Shown piece after piece: positions 1 to 8,575 of a stretch of DNA of 20,602 nucleotides. Positions within the stretch are counted from its first letter, which is position 1. The number at the start of each line of letters is the position of its first letter. The notes below the pieces were generated by a model. It worked only from the letters and a program-made list of their open reading frames with translations, did no database searches and was not told the DNA's origin. The DNA lies in NCBI GenBank assembly GCA_015680685.1, contig MNCI01008302.1, positions 463,131 through 483,732 on the forward strand. Reading direction: 5' to 3'. The position numbers were made by a program, and so were the translations under genes. This stretch comes from Gnetum montanum. Taxonomy: Eukaryota; Streptophyta; Gnetopsida; Gnetales; Gnetaceae.

Positions 1-660
1 CATTTCTTATTTCATCCCCATCCATGACATCCATTTTATTGGCATTGTCGTTGATATTTTTCATATTTCTTGTTCCTTATGTTTTTCCATCTTATAGCTA
101 CTGGAGGTTCGCTCTTAGTTGTGGGGGCCTTGGCACAAATTTTTTAATTTTTTCCATTTTACTAATTACCTAACCCCTACACCTTGGGTAGTTGCCAATG
201 ATAAATCTCTGAACTAGTTTCTGCCATAACCATAACTCAGCTAATGAGCTTCATATCAAGGTAAGGTATCAACTGCATTGTGGATTATCTATCCTTTCTG
301 ATTTGTGAATGTGCTGTGTGTGTAGATGGCGATCATACAAATAATGGACTGGGCTTGGAGGAACCACTCAAGATGGACCAGAATTAGAGCATTTACGAAA
401 GGAGCAAGTTTGTTGGCATGGCTATGGATAAACAACGGAAGGCACAATCTCAACATTGGTGGCAACATGCTTCATCTTCTTTCTTTCTCTTTTTCTCTTC
501 AAGCTACCAAATAAAGGCTTGGATGTCATTTATGTATGAGTGTTCACCACAATGGTCATGAACACTAATGTTATTATATGCTTATTGATTTTTTCATTAG
601 GCACGTTAAGTCTGTCATCCTATTCCACTATCAATTGTCAATTAGTCAATAATCCCATAC
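1..660. other. unassigned AT-rich sequence
   Basis: No supported gene. A 62-codon open frame at 326-514 has no recognisable domain. If the LTR at 717 is a 3' LTR, this stretch should be the decayed internal 3' part of that element, but I see no integrase or other pol motif in it. Confidence 0.4.
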
Positions 661-680
661 CTTTCCAATATTTTGTAAGG

Positions 681-716
681 AACTCGAGGACAAGTTTTCA
701 TTCATTTATGGGGGTA
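681..716 (+). other. 3' internal end and polypurine tract of a truncated Ty3/gypsy element
   Basis: The segment ends in atgggggta directly before TGATGAG. A G-rich tract abutting a TG dinucleotide is the usual plus-strand primer site before a 3' LTR. The preceding aactcgaggacaag resembles the '..EDE/EDK..' coding end often seen just before the PPT of plant gypsy elements. That this is a 3' LTR junction is an inference, supported by the absence of a target duplication matching the other LTR flank (gggta before, agtgg after). Confidence 0.5.
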
Positions 717-721
717 TGATG

Positions 722-1000
722 AGAGTAGTTACTTTAGCGATTACTCTAGCAATTATTCTAATTATTAGAGTAGTTACTCTAGTGGTTACTCTAGCAGTTA
801 CTCTAATTATTAGAGTGGTTACTCTAGTAGTTATTCTAATTATTAGAGTGGTTACTCTAGCGATTACTTTAGCAGTCATTCTAATTATTAGAGTGGTTAC
901 TCTAGCAGTTATTCTAATTATTAGAGTGGTTACTCTAGTGGTTACTTTAGCAGTTATTCTAATTATTAGAGCGGTTACTCTAATTATTAAAGTAGTTTAG
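722..1000 (+). repeat. U3 minisatellite with 12-bp length steps
   Basis: Seven units start with agagt(a/g)gttactct or close variants and end in taattatt. Their lengths are 45, 45, 33, 45, 33, 45 and 21 bp (starts 722, 767, 812, 845, 890, 923, 968), so they differ by exact multiples of a 12-bp subunit such as gttactctagca. As all lengths are multiples of 3, a spurious 94-codon open frame runs through it. It lies directly upstream of the TATA box, where it could affect U3 promoter activity (inference). Confidence 0.9.
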
Positions 1001-1002
1001 TC

Positions 1003-1010
1003 TATAAATA
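1003..1010 (+). promoter_or_regulatory. TATA box of the plus-strand LTR
   Basis: TATAAATA lies 287 bp into the LTR. The minus-strand solo LTR has the same TATAAATA in the homologous place (3343-3350), so the site is shared within the family. Confidence 0.65.
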
Positions 1011-1169
1011 TAGTGCCTAGGAACACAATTGGGAGGAAGTCTTTTAGCAGTCAAGTAACAAAACTCTTGTAGTCTGTTTGAAAGTTTTCCAAGTGCCCGT
1101 AATAGAAGGTCTAAGTGTGAACAGATCTTTATTTGAGCATTATGTACCTAAGCAGACCTTGTGCACAGC

Positions 1170-1176
1170 AATAAAG
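1170..1176 (+). terminator. possible polyadenylation signal of the LTR
   Basis: AATAAAG lies about 160 bp after the TATA box, a plausible spacing for the R region end of an LTR. The matching position of the solo LTR is mutated. Confidence 0.4.
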
Positions 1177-1251
1177 ATGAGCTCTTTGATTCATCCTTGT
1201 AGCACTTGAGATTTGTTTTCTTACACATTTCTTTTATTTTATTTTCATATG

Positions 1252-1278
1252 CATTTATTTTATTTTATTTTATTTTAT
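1252..1278 (+). repeat. (TTTTA)n microsatellite
   Basis: About five tandem copies of the pentamer within the plus-strand LTR, absent from the homologous part of the solo LTR at 2622-3433. Confidence 0.9.
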
Positions 1279-1765
1279 GCACTTTACATTTCTATTATTA
1301 GCACAACAATTCATTTTTGATCAATTAAGCAAATCGTTAAATTACACAAGCATAACCACTTTGAGCATGTGTGTAATGCTTGGTAACCCAGTAACGATTA
1401 GCGTTTGGTAATCCTAGTAGTGTTGCATTGGTTCAGGATGTGTATGGCAAGTGGGAATAGATGCTAGTGTTAGGAGTAGTTAGAACTTAGTTAATGAGTA
1501 GTTAAGTTAAATTAGTCACTTAGTTACCTCTCTCCTTCCCTACTAGCGCAAGACATAAAAACATAAAAACTATAAAAAGCATATGCCTCAAGCTTACTTA
1601 ACCATAAAATCGTGACATACAGGTAAGCTTGGGAAGATAATGATCAACCAACTTGTCCTTGTTCCACAAGGGCACATAAGCACTTAGTCTTTGGAATTTG
1701 ACCGGATTATGCGTGAAATACTCATATTCATATGGTTGAGCGTAGGGGTACCTCACCACTCATCA

Positions 1766-2616
1766 AGTGGTTTCTAAGCTCTTCAATTTTCAAGTTAATT
1801 TATATGCTTATATGGTTTTATAAGTGTTTAAGTTGCTGTAGGATTTATTAAGTAGTTAATTTTATTCTTTACGTGTTCCATGGATAGTTAAGTTTAATTT
1901 TCTTTCAATACAATTTTGAGGATATAACACTATTCCAACTCTATTTCTAAGGTGCTTTTCCTCTCTTCATGATAAAAATGGTTGTAACATTGAATAATAT
2001 CCTTTGCTTTCTCTCCTTCCCATCAATCTTAAACTTGATTCATTACCCACCCTCATCTAAGTTAATATGGGAATCCTTTTGACATAACAATCAAGCACCA
2101 TTGTTGTGCATAGCTTTAGAAGGATGTCCTAGAAATCCCTTGTTCATTTATCATAACATCCAAACTCTTTCATTATTATGCATCACTTTTGTATTAACAC
2201 CTCATTAGTACAATTGCAAAGAAATGGACTCATTTAAGAAATGATGTTTCTATAACTAGTTGACAACTTGACACTAATCTTTCTTTCTCACTTGGGTTTG
2301 AGACCAATCATGGCAAGTTTTCCACTAACCTATGTTCATATAAACAATGAGATGTTACCTTAATAGTAAAAGGCTTAGCATGAAAATCCCAAGTCATCGG
2401 TTCAATTCCAATATGCAAAATTGAGTATTATGTGTTAAAAATGCAAATACTTGGATGGGCAAGGAAGACTTGGAAAAATATCTATTTTAAATAAGCTACA
2501 AGAATAATGTCTTAGATAGTTTTGACATGTGCAAAGAAGATCAAATAATAAGCCTATTAAAAAGATTGCTACATCACTCTTTTAGGAAAGCTACCAAAAG
2601 GAAAAGAAAAAAAAGA
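1766..2616. other. spacer between two inverted LTRs
   Basis: An 850-bp AT-rich stretch with stops in all frames and no long open frame. Apart from the possible SINE head at 2349-2420 I see no feature. After removal of the solo LTR and one target copy it would have joined the sequence at 3439. Confidence 0.5.
2349..2420 (+). repeat. possible tRNA-derived SINE relic
   Basis: GGTTCAATTCC at 2399-2409 is one or two bases from the pol III B box GGTTCGAATCC and is preceded by aagtcatc, as in many tRNA-like heads. A weak A-box-like stretch, ttaccttaatag..ggc, starts at 2356, which is 43 nt upstream, the spacing of tRNA promoters. It cannot fold into a proper cloverleaf that I can see. No clear tail or target duplication was found. 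Confidence 0.35.
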
Positions 2617-2621
2617 CATGG
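2617..2621. repeat. target-site duplication, left copy (catgg)
   Basis: catgg here is repeated exactly at 3434-3438 on the other side of the solo LTR. Five base pairs is the usual duplication length of plant LTR elements. Confidence 0.8.
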
Positions 2622-3433
2622 TGATGAGTGGCGAGGTACCCCTACACTCAACCATATGAATATGAGCATCTCACACGCGATCTGGTTGAACTCCAAGGAC
2701 TAAGTGCTTACGCGCCCTAATGGAACACTTAAGGTTAATCAATCGCTGTCTTCCCAAACTTATTTGTATTGTCATGGTTGTATGGTTAAGTAAGCTTAAG
2801 GTATATGATTTTTATATCTTTTAACTTTTTAATGCCTTATGCTAATAGGGAGAGGGTGAAGAGACTAAGTGACTAACTTATATTTACTATTCACTAACTA
2901 GGTTCTAATTGTCCTAGCACCAGTATCCGTTCCCACTTGCTACACACACCCTGAACGAGTGCAACGCTGATGGGATTACCAAACGCTATTCGTTACTAGG
3001 TTACCAAGCATTACACACGTGCTTGAAGTGGTCGTACTGAATGCACTTAACTAGGAGAGTCAAGGATTGAGAGAGATTAATTATCTATGAAAGCATTTAA
3101 ACATTTAACAATAATTAAATCCTATTTAGCTTAGTCTATATGCTACAAGGTTTATCAGAAAGTTCGTCTGTATTTCCATACACAAATGTGTGCTCAGGTA
3201 CAATTTGCTCGAATAAAGATCCATTCACTTTGAGACTCCTACTGCAGGCACATGGAAATTAATCTAACTTTGGAATGGTAAAACTGCTATAGTTTGGCTA
3301 AGGGTGTAGATCTAGATGGAGAAACAAGGGAAAGATGCCTCTTATTTATAGACATGACGGTGGGTCACAATATCGCATACACGATATCGCAGGGGCCGAC
3401 GCAATATCGCGTACACGATATCTCAACTCATCA
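2622..3433 (-). mobile_element. solo LTR of the same family, opposite orientation
   Basis: The 812-bp segment starts TGATGAG and ends CTCATCA, is homologous in reverse to the LTR at 717-1765, and is bounded by a perfect catgg duplication. This is the signature of recombination between the two LTRs of a full insertion. A minus-strand TATAAATA lies at 3343-3350. It differs from the other LTR by many substitutions and by a different U3 repeat, so both copies seem old. Confidence 0.85.
3367..3423 (-). repeat. two 34-bp U3 repeats with ATATCG/CGATAT hairpins
   Basis: aatatcgc..tacacgatatc occurs at 3369 and again at 3403. In each, ATATCG and CGATAT form a perfect 6-bp inverted repeat around a 6-nt loop. 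The block lies in the U3 of the solo LTR, upstream of its TATA box, where the other LTR instead has the 12-bp-step minisatellite. Confidence 0.8.
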
Positions 3434-3438
3434 CATGG
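3434..3438. repeat. target-site duplication, right copy (catgg)
   Basis: Exact partner of 2617-2621 across the solo LTR. Confidence 0.8.
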
Positions 3439-4430
3439 GAAAAATGATTTAAGATTATCTAAAAAAAATATAGAAAAGCCTAGAGATGTTACTTGTCAAG
3501 CCTCAAAAAGGAAAAACATCTCTCATAAATATATTAAAATGATTCAATACATGTGAGAATGAGCTACTAGTTAGAATGATGTATGAATCTTTGTTTTAAC
3601 ACAATCCTTTCCATGCATCTAATAAAGAATTGAGCCTCAATCAACCATTAAATTTGAAACATTAGGATATGCCCCATACTAATCCATAGAATAGATCACT
3701 TTGTAATGCATTAGCATAATGTGAAAGTGGTCTTTCCTATTGTAACGATGGAAAATGTTGGTTGCTAGAAATATTGAGCGGAGTTCCGTGTACACAGTTC
3801 CAACCCCAGATCCATGCGAGGGCTGTGCTAAAGAAGATGAATCTGAGGTGCCCTGAATGATCTTGTCGATTAGATAGGGACTTACTTAATCAGTAAAACT
3901 TTATGATAACCGAATGGCAAATTGGCGATTTCAATGAGGAGATATGATATCGTTAATCTTAGAGGTAACGAGAGCGATGTAAATGATTCAAAGCCATTGC
4001 AAAATCAATGTAGATAGGATGCAATAAATCAGATTTAGAGAGTGTGCAATCTCGAGATCTAGGATTTATCTTATAAAAAAAATAGGTTGGATATAATGAT
4101 TACAGGAGGACTTTGGTTTTGATGAAGCACATGCCAAGAATAGGAAAGCTATCTAAAGATAAAACAAGCAAAGGTCAATCTACCTTGTTCTAGCCAATTT
4201 AGGCGCAAGGGAGTCAGACCCGAAGTAGAATGTCTGCTAACTGGTAGTTTCTGATCAGAAACTCTTGTCAATCACCTTCGATGTTCTTACGATTGCTGAT
4301 CCTCTTTTGTTCTCTTACCAATATTTGCCAAAAGTTGTCAATAATTTCCAATGAAAGAAAATTTCTCACGAAGAAAATTTGGCAATTAAGAAATTTTTTT
4401 TGCCCACCTCTTGATCCTTATCAACTGAAG
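3439..4430. other. unassigned AT-rich sequence
   Basis: No open frame with recognisable content and no clear repeat. If the candidate LTR start at 5885 (minus strand) is right, part of this may be the R-U5 portion of the large element's 3' LTR, but I found no matching sequence at the other end of the window. Confidence 0.3.
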
Positions 4431-4439
4431 TATTTATAA
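4431..4439 (-). promoter_or_regulatory. candidate minus-strand TATA box
   Basis: On the minus strand TTATAAATA is followed about 30 nt later by a stretch that could be a start region. It lies ~1.45 kb downstream of the candidate LTR start at 5885, so it could be the U3 promoter of the large element. The motif alone is common in AT-rich DNA. Confidence 0.25.
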
Positions 4440-4489
4440 GGTTAGGGTTAGGAGAAAAACACGGTTTAGATGACGCATGTCCTGAACCT

Positions 4490-5265
4490 ACAAAATGTTG
4501 TTGACTTGATGTGTTTGTATTTGAAGCTTGCGGTGCTATGCTGCATTACGTTTTGAAGCATAATGTGTCGTAATCTACCCTTGCTGGAGCTTTTGCAACA
4601 AACTATTCTACGGTTATGCTGTAATACGCTAGAGAGCGTATTGTGACGTAAGAATTGCTGATGCTTGAATTGTGTTATCTCCATGGTTGCAACTAAATCA
4701 ATTATCTACTTACTTTACGCTACGTTATGCTACATTACGCTACATAGCGTAACTTGGCATAACATAGCGAACCTGCAAAAAATTGAAGTGTTGTCGCCAT
4801 GCTTCCCTTGTTTCTATTCAGTCTTTCTAGGGTTTATTACGCTATAATGCGTAATGTAGCGTAATAGGCCCTTAGCTGAAAAAAGAAAACTTGCTGAGAT
4901 GTGTAACATGTTGTAGATCCTTGCCTGAGCCTCAAGATTTTGCTGAACCATTGAGGTCTCAAATTTTGCTGTCTTCGTTGTTGCGACTAGATGGACTATC
5001 TTCTTGCATTACGCTGCATTGCGTAAAGCGGCGTAATATGCTAAAAGTTAAAATTTTTGAAACATAGCTAACTTGCAAAGTTGAAGGCTTGCCATTGCAC
5101 ACCCCTTGTGTTGTTCTATCCTCTGGAGTCTATTACGCTGCGTTGCATAGTGTGGCGTAACAGGCCCTTAGCCAAAAAGGGAACTTGCTGAGCCGCAACT
5201 TGTTGCAAATCCTTGCTTGAGTCGCAAGATTTTGCTGAACCATTGAGGCCTCGAAATTTCATGGT
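4490..5265 (+). repeat. ~290-bp tandem array with TTACGC/GCGTAA hairpins
   Basis: Two clear copies: 4687-4975 and 4981-5265. They share ttgc(a/g)act near the start and a 24-bp identical string (4933 and 5225) near the end, giving a 292-294 bp period. A more decayed third copy precedes them (cccttgctgg at 4578 against cccttagctg at 4868). Each clear copy has two inverted repeats around TTACGC..GCGTAA: 4724-4763 (19-bp arms, 15 paired), 4836-4865 (9-bp perfect arms), 5008-5037 and 5133-5160. The older copy has AATACGCT/AGCGTATT at 4623-4642. Confidence 0.75.
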
Positions 5266-5338
5266 GTTTCAATGGCCCCTCTTTGTTGACGTTTAGAGGG
5301 CTTACTCAAAAGATGTCGACAAAGAATACGAAACACCA
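5262..5338 (+). repeat. stem-loop with two-part stem
   Basis: TGGTGTTTC (5262-5270) pairs with GAAACACCA (5330-5338), and ctttgttgac (5281-5290) pairs with gtcgacaaag (5315-5324) with one G-T wobble. It sits directly at the end of the 290-bp array. It could be a small foldback element or a chance remnant; no flanking duplication was seen. Confidence 0.45.
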
Positions 5339-5410
5339 GAGAGGTAAAGACACCAATAGCATCCATCGTCAACTACTCAGATGTCACTCTATCAAACCTA
5401 GAAGTGCGAA

Positions 5411-5477
5411 GGCGGGAGGAGGAGGATAGGAGGGATCTTAAAGAAGTGAGAGGAGGGAGGTTTGGGGAAGACTCAAG
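5411..5477 (+). other. purine-rich tract
   Basis: A 67-nt stretch composed almost wholly of A and G (gggaggaggaggataggagg and onward). On the plus strand it resembles a PPT but no LTR-like TG end follows. Confidence 0.5.
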
Positions 5478-5884
5478 CATGTGAACAGGAAATATTCGCA
5501 AACAAGTTATTGGGCATCTTTTCACGGGTGTATTCTCAAGAGGTTACGCTACTATATTGCATATGAAGGGCTTGCACGGATGAGTTGTGTTACGCCCGTA
5601 TGGCCTGGATGAGTTGTTTTGCATCTATTTTACCTAGCTTTGCCCATTTTTTGAGTGCAACTTACATTCCATGAGGCAAGTTGAGTTACGCTAGTTCATG
5701 CACATGATGGTGCGAAAGAATTGACTATATGCTCACATCCTGTACAAACAAAAGAAGAGGGTAAAGGTGGTTGTAAGGATAAGGGAAGGAGAAAGTGAAG
5801 TAAGGTTTCTGATGGAGGGAAAGATAGGGTTTGCACTTCTAAGTAGTCATGCTAGTCTGAGCAGCCACCTCAGAATGCTGTGAC

Positions 5885-5898
5885 ACCTCACCTCCTAG
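5885..5898 (-). other. candidate PPT/3' LTR boundary of the large minus-strand element
   Basis: On the minus strand CTAGGAGGTGAGG is followed at 5885 by TGTCACAGC. A purine tract next to a TG start, downstream of the integrase end at 6852, is where a 3' LTR would begin. The other LTR copy could not be found, so this rests on one short motif. Confidence 0.25.
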
Positions 5899-6098
5899 TG
5901 AATGCATTCTTGATCAACGCCATTGTAGCAAGTAACCTACAAAACATAATAGAGAATAGAGAGCAAAAGTAATCATCCTAATCGCTAGGGAGGCTGTTGA
6001 AACAAGTTTCATTTGAAGAGAAAAGGAGAGTGCATGCCACAGAGAAGGGACCGTAACAAGAAGCAAGGGTTCCTTTATTGATGCCGTGATTCATGAAG

Positions 6099-6392
6099 TC
6101 ACCGTCGACAACTAGATTCATCTTTCTCAAACGACTGGGCAAAGAACCAGTCAGATGAATCTGCTAAGCTAGAGTCTGGTGGCGATGACGGGTGAAGGCC
6201 ACTAAGGCTATGGATGACCATAGTTTCTTGAGGGCCCCAAGCGGTGAAGTTGACCCCAGGAGTTGTAACTATAGAGTGGCTATCATAGCAACATCTCCGA
6301 GGGGTCAGTAGCATGCCTTTTAGCATATCTGAGGAATCAGTAGGATGCTGGTGGGGTAGCGGTGTTGCATCTATTCCAACATCCTATCCAAT
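6099..6392 (-). other. unidentified minus-strand open frame
   Basis: About 98 codons are open from a TAG near 6394 to the stop at 6099, with an ATG at 6326. The frame has a fairly balanced composition, with a Ser/Asp/Pro-rich middle (PSSPPDSSLADSSDW). I recognise no family. It lies between integrase and the candidate 3' LTR start, where some plant gypsy elements carry an extra frame, but chance is equally possible. Confidence 0.2.
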
Positions 6393-6454
6393 ATGTTTGA
6401 TAGGGATGCAGTGCAAGAATGATCACCCTCACTTGCTTCATGGACTGCCTGTTG

Positions 6455-6830
6455 GTAGATTTCAATTTTAAGTCCTGGTGGACTATTGTTGCTGGTTTTA
6501 AGTCTCAGCAGATTGTGGTCTCGGTTTAAAGTCTGGGCAGATTGAAGCTTGCTAGTTTTACGTCATAGTGGATGGTGGAAGAGCTAGTTTATGGTCCCAG
6601 TAGATCATGCTGTGGATGTTAGTTTTTTGTCGTGACCCAGGGACAAATCTATGCTGGTTTAGCATCTCAGCAGATGGATGCTTACCTCACCAGTTTCACA
6701 TCATGGTGGATGGTTGGAAACTTTGCCAGTTTAGATTCGTGGCGGACGGATGCAAGAAATGCTAGTTTTAGATTGTAGAGGATGTGTACAACATTGCCAG
6801 TTTTACATTGTAGTGGATGTTTTTTACCTT
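6455..6830 (+). repeat. array of ~11 degenerate hairpin motifs downstream of pol
   Basis: Copies of (g/c)c(t/c)(a/g)gttttar..tc start near 6463, 6491, 6522, 6551, 6583, 6618, 6653, 6690, 6725, 6761 and 6795, spaced 28-40 nt. Several form small stems with different bases: AGTCC-tggt-GGACT, CATCT-cagc-AGATG, CATC-atggtg-GATG. It is noncoding and starts just after the integrase stop of the element (6852), so it is the 3' untranslated part. The same architecture occurs at 10433-10660 and 15611-15945. Confidence 0.7.
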
Positions 6831-6851
6831 GCGTTTGAGCCGAGTTGACGT

Positions 6852-7905
6852 TTAGATGTGGTATCGCTTCACGTACATATGATTCACCGGATTCAGGAGT
6901 TCATTACCGTCGGTGTTTGCTAGCCTAAATGCTCCGTTATCGTATGCGTTGGCGACTAGGAAAGGGCCTTCCCAGCTTGTAGAGAATTTGCTCACTAGTT
7001 CATGAATGGCTTTGAGAACTAAGTCTCCTTTTTTGATCAGTCACTGATGCAGGTTGTGATGATGCTTTTGTTTCTTCCTGTCTTGATACCTTTCGATGTT
7101 GTCGAGCGTTTGGATGCATTTCTCCTCTACTGAGTCTAAATCTAGAATCTTAGACTCGTTGTGTTGAGTCTCATTTATAACCGTGGAGAGGACCATCCAC
7201 AATGAGGGGATCTGTAGTTCCAGGGGCAACACTATTTCAGATCCGTAGATCAGGCTATAGGGTGTCCTATCGGTAGCTGTTCTGCATGTCATACGATAGG
7301 CCCATAGCACATAAAGGATTTTTTCATGCCATTGTTTTTTGTTGCTGCTAAGCATTTTCTTTAGTAAGTTGATGATCACCTTGTTTGTTGCCTCTGCTTG
7401 ACCGTTTGCTTATGGGTAATAAGGTGAAGAAAAAGATTACCTAACACCAAGGTTGCTGCAGAAAGATTTGGTTTCAGCACTACTAAATTGTGGCCCATTG
7501 TCGGTTACAATAGTCATGGGAAGCCCAAACTTAGATACTATATTGTCCAAGATAATATGGAAAACCTGTTAAGATGTAATCTTTTGTAGGGGAATAGCTT
7601 CGACCCACTTCGTGAAATACTCGATGGCGGTGATGATGAAGCTATGTCCTGTGGAAGACTTAAGCGTGATGGGACCTATGATGTCTAGTCCCCATCATTA
7701 GAATGGCCAAGTGATCTGTGTAGTATGCAATTCAGTTGGTGACACATGTATTAGATTTGCGTAACATTGGCATGTGTCACATGTCTTAACCTTGGTCAGG
7801 TAGTCTCATTCTCATGTACGACCAATAATACCCCAGGCATTTGATTCTAGTAGCCATGGCTCATGGGGCTATATGTCCCCCACATAGTTCTTCATGGACT
7901 TCACT
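6852..7905 (-). pseudogene. pol: integrase part of pol (H2C2 zinc finger, DD35E core, GPY/F), broken
   Basis: Integrase inserts the cDNA copy into host DNA. The H2C2 zinc finger is split: its histidine half (VHEELCGGH) lies near 7880-7860 in one frame, followed by a TGA at 7861-7863, and its cysteine half (CDTCQ) near 7770 in another, so a frameshift lies near 7815. The core then keeps D (7683-7685, in GLDIIGP), D (7500-7502, in VTDNGPQF) and E (7392-7394), with 35 residues between the last two. WAYR and TPYSLIYG follow in 7041-7379, then a GPY/F module (WEGPF) ending at 6852. Stops in the core frame lie at 7698, 7569, 7437, 7410 and 7041. All three catalytic acids remain, but the gene is dead. 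Confidence 0.85.
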
Positions 7906-7911
7906 AACTAT

Positions 7912-8575
7912 TCATTGCGCTTGGTCATTATTAATGCAGGTTAGCAATACTCCATCAAAAGAGCGTCTACAGAGAGTACTATCTCCAATGATGACATATT
8001 GCCGGGCACGCTTGCAAATTACGTCTTTTTGTGCAGGTGTTAACTCGTGCGGTGGTTCGCCATACAGAAGGTAGGATTTAATGTTATCGAACCATTCTGG
8101 CATTCCACCCGTGCTTAGAGAAGAAATTTGCACCACTTGAATGACAGGGTCTATACATTCCATCTTTAAAGCAGGCCAAGTGGCAAACAAATGTGGTGGC
8201 ATGTTTAAAGCTAGTGTGGCTAGTGCATCAACTACAGTGTTCTCATTACGCAGCACGTGTTGGACATTAGTTGTCATGAATTGTTTCAAGAGATCTTTAG
8301 CCATATCGCAATAGGGCTACAGATGCACAGCTTTGCAGGCATAGACCCCTGTGATTTGATTGATGACGAGCATCGAATCGCCTCGGATTGCCAGGTGTTG
8401 AATGTTGAGTTCCCTAGTTGTTAACAATTCCTTGAGGAGTCCCTCGTACTCTACCATATTGTTCGTACAGGAAATGCCAGGCAGTAAGCCAATGGACGAA
8501 CATCCTCAGGGGAGAGCGTAATGACAATGGCAACACTGTCGCCTCCTGTAGTCAAAGCTCCATCGAAGTATAATG
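7912..8575 (-). pseudogene. pol: second (archaeal-type) RNase H of pol, frameshifted
   Basis: This module follows the usual gypsy RNase H and would remove RNA from the RNA:DNA hybrid. It starts with LYFDGALTTGG in the RT frame (about 8575). The frame is lost near 8465, directly after LAFP, and the next conserved piece (NNMVEYEGLL) continues in another frame, with GDSMLVINQ and ENTVVDALATLA after it. The D-E-D-D acids of RNase H are visible in these pieces. A TAG at 8317-8319 adds a second break. After it an open frame runs to 7912 and holds a tether toward the integrase zinc finger. A second RNase H of this kind is the hallmark of the Tat group of plant Ty3/gypsy elements (known from the family). 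Confidence 0.8.

Larger units (their letters stand above)
717..1765 (+). mobile_element. LTR (probable 3' LTR) of a Ty3/gypsy-like retrotransposon
   Basis: The 1049-bp segment starts TGATGAG and ends CTCATCA, a perfect 7-bp terminal inverted repeat with the TG..CA ends of LTRs. It contains a TATA box (1003-1010) and AATAAAG (1170-1176) and, from about 1000 to its 3' end, matches the reverse complement of 2622-3350, with the match stopping at CTCATCA in both copies. It has no matching flanking duplication and has a purine tract upstream, so I read it as the 3' LTR of an element whose body is lost or lies outside the window. Its U3 is expanded by a minisatellite and it has a (TTTTA)n insertion that the other copy lacks. 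Confidence 0.75.

Noticed and set aside
326-514. Small gene after a TGTGTGTGTAG-like splice acceptor
   Set aside because: No domain, only 62 codons, and no supporting neighbouring exon.
716-1000. 94-codon Val/Ile/Thr-rich open frame
   Set aside because: It is produced by a minisatellite whose unit lengths (45, 33, 21) are all multiples of three.
2349-2420. Functional tRNA gene
   Set aside because: Only the B box and its spacing fit; acceptor and anticodon stems do not pair.
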